Shown here: positions 31,695 to 38,205 of the stretch, piece after piece
Layout: each line of letters opens with the position of its first letter
How positions within the stretch are numbered: position 1 is the stretch's first letter
Assembly: GCA_002306295.1 (NCBI GenBank)
Contig: DBRI01000009.1
Span: 1 to 41,464 of the forward strand
Reading direction: 5' to 3'
DNA: 41,464 nucleotides
Source of the DNA: Patescibacteria group bacterium UBA1372
GTDB lineage: Bacteria; Patescibacteriota; Microgenomatia; UBA12405
Made by a program: the position numbers and the translations under genes
The notes under the pieces: model-generated
Seen by the model: only the letters and a program-made list of their open reading frames with translations
What the model was told of the DNA's origin: nothing
The model's database searches: none

Positions 31695-33050
31695 ATGAAC
31701 CTCGAACAAGTTTGGAAAAATACACAAGAAGAACTCAAAATCATCTTGGCTCCTGCCGTCTACCAAACTTTTGTTTTGCCCACCCAACTCATCAGTCTCG
31801 AAAATGACACCGCCACCATCGCTTGCCCCAGTAACTACTTAGTAGACATGAACACCAAGCGTTATTATCATCTCTTCAAATCATCTCTTGACAATCAATC
31901 CAAACTCAACCTAAATCTAAAATTTCTCAATCAACAGCCAGTTAAATTAGATAATCACATTCAAGCCACCCCTTTATTCAATCAGGCTTCAACTAATCAA
32001 ACCAATGTTCAATCAACCAATATCCAAAAATCAAATCTCCATCCCAAATATACTTTCGATACTCTCATAGTCGGCAACAGCAACAATTTCGCTTTTGCCG
32101 CCGCTCAGGGTATCGTTAAAAATCCCGGTCTGTCTTACAATCCTTTTTTCATCTGGGGTGGGGTAGGGGTAGGCAAAACTCATCTTATGCAAGCTGTCGG
32201 TCACGAACTTATTAAAAACAATCCCAAACTAAACATCCGTTACTTTCCCGCCGAAACCTTTGGTAATGAGCTTATTGCCTCCCTCAAAACCAAAGACATG
32301 ACCAAATTCAAAAACAAATATCGCGATCTTGATTGTATTCTGGTTGATGATGTTCAGTTTATTGCCGGCAAAGAATACATTCAGGAAGAATTTTTTCACA
32401 CTTTCAATTCCCTCCATTTATCCGGCAAACAAATCATTCTCACTTCAGATAGAAAACCTTCTGAAATCGATCATCTTGAAGACCGTCTAGTTTCCCGTTT
32501 TATGGGTGGTCTCACCGTTGATATCCAGCTTCCGGATTATGAAATGCGCTTGGCTATAATTAAACAAAAAGCCACCGAAATAAATATTTCTCTAACTTCT
32601 CAGGCTATTGATCATCTAGCCAAAAATATTCAATCAAATATCAGAGACATTGAAGGTAAATTACGTGAAATTAGCATTCTAGCCCAAACCAATCATATCA
32701 ATCAGGTTGATACTGATTTTTTATCCAGTTTCCTGTCTATGCCCACCTCTCCATCTACCTCGAATTCAAACATCACTTCCCGTCATTTAATTTCATCCTG
32801 CGCCAAATTCTACAAAGTCAAAACAGGGGATTTATGTGGAAAAAGCCGTCAAAAAGATTTAGTTCATGCCCGCCATGTCACCGCCTACCTTCTTCTCGAT
32901 TTTCTAAATATGCCCCTTGAGAAAGTAGGGGATATCCTTGGGGGTCGCGATCACACCAGCATTATGCATGCTCGGGACAAAATCCACACCCTCTTATCCA
33001 CTAATACACAATTCCAAAAAGAACTGAACCTGATCAAATCCCAGTTCTAA
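31695..33050 (+). CDS. dnaA: Chromosomal replication initiator DnaA
   Basis: 451 residues. Domain I is at the N-terminus (WKNTQEELKIILAPAVYQTFV). A short Asn/Gln-rich linker (about 80-115) leads to the AAA+ domain with Walker A GGVGVGKTHLM, Walker B CILVDDVQFIAGKE, and sensor LTSDRKPSEIDHLEDRLVSRF. The C-terminal helix-turn-helix domain IV carries HARHVTAYLLLDFLNMPLEKVGDILGGRDHTSIMHA, the DnaA-box-binding signature (GGRDHTT/S). It opens the origin. The start is ATG with no Shine-Dalgarno and, unusually here, no abutting -10 box; a palindrome precedes it instead. Confidence 0.98.
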   Translation: MNLEQVWKNTQEELKIILAPAVYQTFVLPTQLISLENDTATIACPSNYLVDMNTKRYYHLFKSSLDNQSKLNLNLKFLNQQPVKLDNHIQATPLFNQASTNQTNVQSTNIQKSNLHPKYTFDTLIVGNSNNFAFAAAQGIVKNPGLSYNPFFIWGGVGVGKTHLMQAVGHELIKNNPKLNIRYFPAETFGNELIASLKTKDMTKFKNKYRDLDCILVDDVQFIAGKEYIQEEFFHTFNSLHLSGKQIILTSDRKPSEIDHLEDRLVSRFMGGLTVDIQLPDYEMRLAIIKQKATEINISLTSQAIDHLAKNIQSNIRDIEGKLREISILAQTNHINQVDTDFLSSFLSMPTSPSTSNSNITSRHLISSCAKFYKVKTGDLCGKSRQKDLVHARHVTAYLLLDFLNMPLEKVGDILGGRDHTSIMHARDKIHTLLSTNTQFQKELNLIKSQF

Positions 33051-33065
33051 ATAGGGGAGTTATAC

Positions 33066-33106
33066 TTATCCACAAACCTCGTTGTTTATCCACATTTTTA
33101 TCCACA
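33066..33106 (+). promoter_or_regulatory. Three exact DnaA boxes downstream of dnaA (putative oriC part)
   Basis: TTATCCACA occurs at 33066-33074, 33086-33094 and 33098-33106, all in the same orientation, in the gene-free 33051-33489 stretch between dnaA and dnaN. The rest of that stretch is AT-rich with CTTACATCTTAAATC-type low-complexity sequence, a terminator and a palindrome. The boxes fit a DnaA-binding cluster; whether replication starts here is uncertain. Confidence 0.75.
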
Positions 33107-33379
33107 TTTCTCTTCTCCTTTTCAACCAAACATAAACCAAACCCTATTCACACTTATAAGACTCTAACCTCAAAATGCTACTGTCTTTCAATCACTTTTC
33201 ACTTTTCTACCAATTTAGAAATCACTTCTAAATTCATTTCTTACCTATCTTAAATCATAAATCTTACATCTTAAATCTCTTTCTCCACTTATGCACCCTT
33301 ACTAATACTAATGATTCTGTTAAATTCTTTTATATTTTAGCTCTTAGCTCCTGTGAATAACTCAATCAATTTATTGTAC

Positions 33380-33408
33380 GGAACGGTTTATAACCATTCC
33401 TTTTTTTT
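33380..33408 (+). terminator. Rho-independent terminator after dnaA
   Basis: Stem GGAACGGTT (33380-33388) with AACCATTCC (33392-33400), one mismatch, followed by eight T. It lies 330 nt after the dnaA stop and before dnaN. The preceding TTGTAC also begins the family D palindromes, so it may be a repeat serving as a terminator. Confidence 0.7.
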
Positions 33409-33434
33409 CTTTGCATAATCCCCTCACAAGTACA

Positions 33435-33453
33435 GACGGGTTTGAAACCCGTC
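33435..33453. repeat. Inverted repeat related to family D
   Basis: GACGGGTTTGAAACCCGTC: 9-bp arms around one base, preceded by GTACA and followed by TCTCC. It lies 25 nt upstream of the dnaN -10 box. Confidence 0.7.
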
Positions 33454-33477
33454 TCTCCTCTTTATTTCTAAACTTGT

Positions 33478-33483
33478 TATATT
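33478..33483 (+). promoter_or_regulatory. -10 box TATATT of dnaN
   Basis: TATATT ends 6 nt before the ATG at 33490. dnaN therefore has its own promoter after the dnaA terminator. Confidence 0.45.
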
Positions 33484-33489
33484 TACTTA

Positions 33490-34617
33490 ATGAAAATCTC
33501 CCTTCTTCAAGAAAACTTAAACCAAGCACTCACCAACACTTCTCGCTTTGTTTCAACCAAAAACCAATTACCCATTCTCAATAATATTCTTTTTCAAACC
33601 GATAATGGCCGTCTCAAATTATCGGCTACAAACCTGGAGTTAGCCTTAAACCAATGGGTTGGAGCCAAGATCGAAGCTGAGGGTTCCATTACTGTTTCTC
33701 ATAAAGAGATTGTTGAATTTGTTTCCTATTTACCCACCGGCAAAATTGACCTATCTCTCAATTCAAATAATCTATTAGAGGTCAACTCTCCCAAAACTCA
33801 ATCAACTTTTGCCACTATGCCTGTAGATGATTTTCCTGACACATCTACCAAAAACAATAAATACAGTTTCACTTTAGATAATCAGTTACTCTGTCAAACC
33901 ATCAATCAAGTTGCTTTTGCCGCTGCAGTCGATGATTCTCGTCCTATTCTCACCTCCACTCTCTGGCATCTCACTCCCGACTCTTATTCCTGTGTTACCA
34001 CCGATGGTTTTAGACTTTCTTTAAAACAAAACAAATTAGTCAACCCTGTTAATATTGACAATCAGGAATCTGTCACCTTCCTTGTTCCCACTAAAGGCCT
34101 TGTAGAGCTCACTAGATTGTCTAAAAACGCTTCAAATGTCGAAGTTAGTCTAACGTCAGACGAACGTCAACTAGTCTTTGTTTTAAACGATCTTGAGCTC
34201 TTGTGTCGTTTAGTCGAAGGGGATTATCCGGACTACAACAAAATCATTCCCGAAAATTATTCTTTTAGAATTTCTATAGACAAACAGGAATTTGCTCAGG
34301 GTTTGCGAATTGCTTCAGTTTTTGCACGGGAATCAGCCAATGTTATTAAATTCTCTTTTTCCAAAAACAAATTGGAGTTAACCGCCAATGCTCCTCAAGT
34401 CGGTCAAAATAAAACCTTTTTGGATATTAATACAGAAGGGGATTTAACTAATCTCCAAATTGCTTTCAACTACAAATTCATCTCTGATTTTCTGAATATC
34501 TGCCAGGGTGAAAATATTGCTATCGAGCTTTCCGATCCCTTATCTCCGGCTGTTTTTAGAGACGAGTCCGACCCTTCCTTCACTCACATCATCATGCCAG
34601 TAAGACTACAGGATTAA
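33490..34617 (+). CDS. dnaN: DNA polymerase III beta subunit (sliding clamp)
   Basis: 375 residues, the normal length, covering the three beta-clamp domains. It starts MKISLLQENLNQALTNTSRFV, with KNQLPILNNILFQTDNGRLKLSATNLELAL in domain 1, LTSTLWHLTPDSYSCVTTDGFRLSL in domain 2, LVEGDYPDYNKIIPE at the domain 2-3 boundary, and the C-terminus FTHIIMPVRL, the canonical MPxRL end that forms part of the partner-binding pocket. It tethers the polymerase to DNA. It is separated from dnaA by 439 bp with its own promoter, so the two are probably not co-transcribed. Confidence 0.98.
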   Translation: MKISLLQENLNQALTNTSRFVSTKNQLPILNNILFQTDNGRLKLSATNLELALNQWVGAKIEAEGSITVSHKEIVEFVSYLPTGKIDLSLNSNNLLEVNSPKTQSTFATMPVDDFPDTSTKNNKYSFTLDNQLLCQTINQVAFAAAVDDSRPILTSTLWHLTPDSYSCVTTDGFRLSLKQNKLVNPVNIDNQESVTFLVPTKGLVELTRLSKNASNVEVSLTSDERQLVFVLNDLELLCRLVEGDYPDYNKIIPENYSFRISIDKQEFAQGLRIASVFARESANVIKFSFSKNKLELTANAPQVGQNKTFLDINTEGDLTNLQIAFNYKFISDFLNICQGENIAIELSDPLSPAVFRDESDPSFTHIIMPVRLQD

Positions 34618-34633
34618 TTTACATTTTGACAAT

Positions 34634-34669
34634 TCTCCCCTGTCAAGGGGAGAAAAAAAGAGGGGTTTT
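34634..34669 (+). repeat. Family B repeat at the dnaN-34668 convergence
   Basis: CTCCCCTGTCAAGGGGAG then AAAAAAAGAGGGGTTTTA. It lies between two convergent genes and touches the stop of the minus-strand gene, so it may also act as a terminator hairpin. Confidence 0.75.
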
Positions 34670-35345
34670 ACTCCCTCCACTCAATTTTGTGTTGTTCTAC
34701 ATTACCGCCATTTTTTCCGATCCAGTCTTTTACTATTGGTTCAACCACTTCTTGCTTTGCATCTCCTTTCAAATACACCACCAGCTTTAAAACATCTATA
34801 TAATGGCTAATTTTAAAATTTTCTGTCTCAAATGGTAACAGTTCCCACAATGGTTGTTCCTGGTTAACAATTTTTTGTTGTTGGGTAAAATAGGTTATAT
34901 CTTCAGCACTGGGTATAAATGAAGCTTTTTCATCCAAAATTAATTCAACTGGAGGCCCTGTTATTTTTTCGTCTAATGGTACCTTATAAAACCAACTTTT
35001 TAGTAGTTTTTCTCCATAATATAGCTCTATTTTTAATTCCTCAACCGACATTATTTCATTACCAAAACTAGTTGAAAAATTAATTAAATTAGAGTCCTTG
35101 ATTTGTTTTTCCCACTTCAATCCGAAATTATCGCCAATTTTTATCAAGTCAAATATATTTCCAATATCAGTATCAAATCTGACATCTATGTTATGCCCTT
35201 TATTTGAAGCCAACACTTCACTTCCTTCTACTGGGCTTATTTCTATTACCTTAATTTCACTTCTAATAACGCTCTTAAGATTTAAAAGTATCAAGACAAC
35301 TATTGCTATTGCTAGTATTCCAATAATTACAATCCTATTTTTCAT
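34668..35345 (-). CDS. Single-pass membrane protein of unknown function in the T4SS block
   Basis: 225 residues. An N-terminal membrane anchor (IVIIGILAIAIVVLILLNL, about 4-22) is followed by an extracytoplasmic domain. Its first part (IKVIEISPVEGSEVL...NIDVRFDTDIG) resembles the Ig-like strand pattern of Big_5/SbsA-type domains. The second part (about 160-225, ENFKISHYIDVLKLVVYLKG...WIGKNGG) is unassigned. It overlaps the upstream 952-residue gene by 11 nt (the ATG lies within its last codons), so it is co-transcribed and coupled with it. No known T4SS subunit is recognised; a structural role beside the CHAP-like protein is inference. Confidence 0.65.
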   Translation of the reverse strand: MKNRIVIIGILAIAIVVLILLNLKSVIRSEIKVIEISPVEGSEVLASNKGHNIDVRFDTDIGNIFDLIKIGDNFGLKWEKQIKDSNLINFSTSFGNEIMSVEELKIELYYGEKLLKSWFYKVPLDEKITGPPVELILDEKASFIPSAEDITYFTQQQKIVNQEQPLWELLPFETENFKISHYIDVLKLVVYLKGDAKQEVVEPIVKDWIGKNGGNVEQHKIEWRE

Positions 35346-38193
35346 ATGGACATCTTAAAATTGTAAGTGGTTGATCAGGATTTCTGTCGTTATCACCTGA
35401 TACAAATTCAACAATATTTCGTATTGGCCAGTGATGTAAAGATCCGTTTCCATCGTAATTTACATCATACATAATACCTGACCCATCCTCTCTTACTGTT
35501 ACCAAAACCCCTATATGATAATGTCCATTTCTTAGAGGAAACACAATATGATCATCTACTCCTGCGTTTTCAGGTGCTACCTTCCCACACCCTGATTGTT
35601 CTCCAGAATACAACAACTGCCAACTTGGACTAGTAGTTAAGTCTGGATCAGCCGCAATCGAATAACCTATACATTGAAACGCTCCAAATTGGTTCGTATT
35701 ATATTCCATCACATTAATAAATCTTGCCACATTAAATTGGGGATATTGTCCAATTAGATTTCTTAAAATTGACACTGCTCTACCAACATTATCAGGTACT
35801 ACTCTGACTAACCCATTTTGAAGTAGCGCTTCCATTGCTACACAAGCCAAAGTCATCCCACATTCTTCTCCGTATATTGGATCTACGTCAACATACGGTA
35901 AATCATATTCCAAACCACTTCCAATCATTCCCATACTTTCCCTTCCTGGTGCCATCGCCGAACCAAGTGGGTTAGTCACCAGCAGTTGATATAAAGCTAT
36001 TCCGCCAATTACCGACACAGCTACAGGTGCAATCACTTTCAAAATCCACGCAAATACCAAAGTTGCAGCCAGTGCTACTGCCTTTATTATTAAATCAGCT
36101 GTGTTCAATACAAATCCCGCCACCCCTCCTATTAATCCACCAAAATTCTCTTTAATACCTCGTTTTAATCCCGAAAAAAGGTTTAATGCTTCCGTATCTA
36201 TGCCGATCTTTGCCAACCACCCCTTTACTTTGCTAACAATTGGTTTAATAAATTTCTTATAAACCCAAGCTCCGGCCGCCACTACTATTGCCACCACCGC
36301 AATTACTTGTCCCACTACTGGTAAAGCTTGAAATGCTGCTATTAGTCCTCCTCCTCCAACTGTTGCCGCTCCTGTTGCTCCTGCTTCAGCCGCCGCAGTT
36401 CCGCCACTGACAGCCCCCTTTGTTAAAAGTTGTTTCAATAAACTCCCCACCAGCTTTGTCATTTGTCCAATTGTTTCCGTACTTCCAAATGCCTTAACTG
36501 CTTCGCCGGCAAAATTAGCCATTGCTTGTCCGCCAATTTTTTCCAGCATGGCCATACCTGCTTTCTCAAATCCCAGTTTTGTTAACAATTGACCGGAGAA
36601 GTTATTAACTGTATCCCACACCCCCAAAGCTTTTTGGGTAGCTTCCATCATTTTCATTAATTCCGGACTTTTTTGGATCGCCCCTATCAAGTTATCAAGT
36701 TCCTTCAATACAGGCACATCTGCCACTCCACCCAACTGATCTTTAAGTTTTTGATAACTGTATACAAAATCTCCAATTTTTTGTTTACTTCTCAGCATTG
36801 CCACAAAAGATCTTGTTTGGTCAGCCGCTCTGTTTGCTTTTACTACTCCCAATTCTTGGCTATTTTCTGCTATTGCTTGTTTTAATGGTAAATAAAATTT
36901 AGCCATTTCATCACTTCCAAACAACCTTGACACCATTTTTAAGTAATCATCTGTAGCTTGTTGATCAATTTGTTTGGCTTCAGCCCAACTAATCACCTCT
37001 CTCATCATTTCTTCCTGTTTGGCATAAAACACCACATGAGGGTTACTGGTTTCCATCGCACCTGTTGCTTTAACTATTTTAGTAGCCTCCACTCTAATGC
37101 TTTCTTTTACTTCTCCTGTCAAAGCTTCATCTGTCATAGTCACCCCTTTAACAGCCTCTTCAACCCCTTTTTCCAATTCAAGTCTGGCCAATACTGGATC
37201 TTTACCTATTGTCTGGACAATTTTTTCTGCAATTTCTCTCAAAAGTTTAACCCTGTCTATTGGTGGTATCGTTCCAACTCTTGTTACCTCAATTGCTTCA
37301 ATTATTTCATTTGCTCTTTTCAAAGCTTCAATCTCAACTTCCATCCTGGCAATATTACCCACAATCAGAGCCCTTCTAAATTGCAGTTCTTTGGCAAATT
37401 CCGGTGATTTTTTAGACAATATTCTTATTTGTCTGTCAATTCCTTTTCTGACTCTGCCTAATACCGCATCGTTAACCACATTTTCATTTAAAATTTTTTC
37501 TACTGTTTCCGTTACTACTTCTTCAAATTTAGCTATTCTTTTGTCTTGTCCTTCAAACACACCTTTACTTGTCAGTATTTGACAACTGGCCATTTCTTCA
37601 GCCACTTCTCTTATTAATTCTTTTGGTGCATCTTTACCGATTTTTAGACTAGCGGTTTTGTCGTATTTGTCCGCCAATTCTTGCCAATGTTTTACCACTC
37701 TATCAATCTCATCTCGGCTAAACGATTTTCCTCTCTTTTTTTCTAAATAACCAACTAAACCATCCTCTTTAACTTCACCTTTTTCCAAAGCTTCTACCAA
37801 AACCTCGAGATCAGTTTTGTTTAGGGCTTTAGATTCAAAAGTTCCTACTTTTTCTAAACTTACCAGTTCAGTTTCTAAAAAAGTCTGAGACTCCTCACCG
37901 ATATTGTTAATTGCATTTGTTAATGCTTCCAAAACTCTTCTTGTTTCCTCAATTCCTTTATTAAAATCAAAATTAAACCCTATTCCTCGGCTTTTAAAAA
38001 CTATTTCCAAAGATTTAACCAGGCTACCGTTTCCTGCAATCGGTAATTTTTCATATACCAATTGAGCTAACGCCTCAAACACCTCCCTAACTTTTTTATA
38101 TTCTCCAAAATTCAGTTTCTGTGAAATCTCTGCCTTAGTTTCAATTATTTCGGTTGTTGTTTGTCTTGTTTTTATTCCTGCTGTATCTGCCAC
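35335..38193 (-). CDS. Large membrane protein with C-terminal CHAP-like cysteine hydrolase (T4SS-linked)
   Basis: 952 residues with a GTG start (TATAAT at 38199-38204 ends 5 nt before it). Residues about 1-560 are charged, helical and probably coiled-coil. Residues about 590-770 hold Gly/Ala-rich hydrophobic segments (including IAAFQALPVVGQVIAVVAIVVAAGAWVY and ADLIIKAVALAATLVFAWILKVIAPVAVSVIGG). The last 170 residues resemble a CHAP or NlpC/P60-type domain, with Cys841 in FQCIGYS and His893 in NGHYHIGVLV, spaced as a Cys-His pair. Such domains cut peptidoglycan peptides or amides. Its place beside virB4 matches the VirB1-like hydrolases of Gram-positive T4SS. The substrate and the location of the coiled-coil part remain open. 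Confidence 0.68.
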   Translation of the reverse strand: MADTAGIKTRQTTTEIIETKAEISQKLNFGEYKKVREVFEALAQLVYEKLPIAGNGSLVKSLEIVFKSRGIGFNFDFNKGIEETRRVLEALTNAINNIGEESQTFLETELVSLEKVGTFESKALNKTDLEVLVEALEKGEVKEDGLVGYLEKKRGKSFSRDEIDRVVKHWQELADKYDKTASLKIGKDAPKELIREVAEEMASCQILTSKGVFEGQDKRIAKFEEVVTETVEKILNENVVNDAVLGRVRKGIDRQIRILSKKSPEFAKELQFRRALIVGNIARMEVEIEALKRANEIIEAIEVTRVGTIPPIDRVKLLREIAEKIVQTIGKDPVLARLELEKGVEEAVKGVTMTDEALTGEVKESIRVEATKIVKATGAMETSNPHVVFYAKQEEMMREVISWAEAKQIDQQATDDYLKMVSRLFGSDEMAKFYLPLKQAIAENSQELGVVKANRAADQTRSFVAMLRSKQKIGDFVYSYQKLKDQLGGVADVPVLKELDNLIGAIQKSPELMKMMEATQKALGVWDTVNNFSGQLLTKLGFEKAGMAMLEKIGGQAMANFAGEAVKAFGSTETIGQMTKLVGSLLKQLLTKGAVSGGTAAAEAGATGAATVGGGGLIAAFQALPVVGQVIAVVAIVVAAGAWVYKKFIKPIVSKVKGWLAKIGIDTEALNLFSGLKRGIKENFGGLIGGVAGFVLNTADLIIKAVALAATLVFAWILKVIAPVAVSVIGGIALYQLLVTNPLGSAMAPGRESMGMIGSGLEYDLPYVDVDPIYGEECGMTLACVAMEALLQNGLVRVVPDNVGRAVSILRNLIGQYPQFNVARFINVMEYNTNQFGAFQCIGYSIAADPDLTTSPSWQLLYSGEQSGCGKVAPENAGVDDHIVFPLRNGHYHIGVLVTVREDGSGIMYDVNYDGNGSLHHWPIRNIVEFVSGDNDRNPDQPLTILRCPYEK

Positions 38194-38198
38194 ACCAA

Positions 38199-38204
38199 AT
38201 TATA
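38199..38204 (-). promoter_or_regulatory. -10 box TATAAT before the CHAP-like gene
   Basis: A perfect TATAAT on the minus strand, 5 nt before the GTG at 38193. It begins 6 nt before the virB4 stop, so the virB4 tail and the promoter are packed together. Confidence 0.5.
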
Positions 38205-38205
38205 T

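Noticed and set aside
31663..31695. Riboswitch in the dnaA leader
   Set aside because: The only structure is a perfect palindrome also found elsewhere in the window; there is no room for an aptamer.
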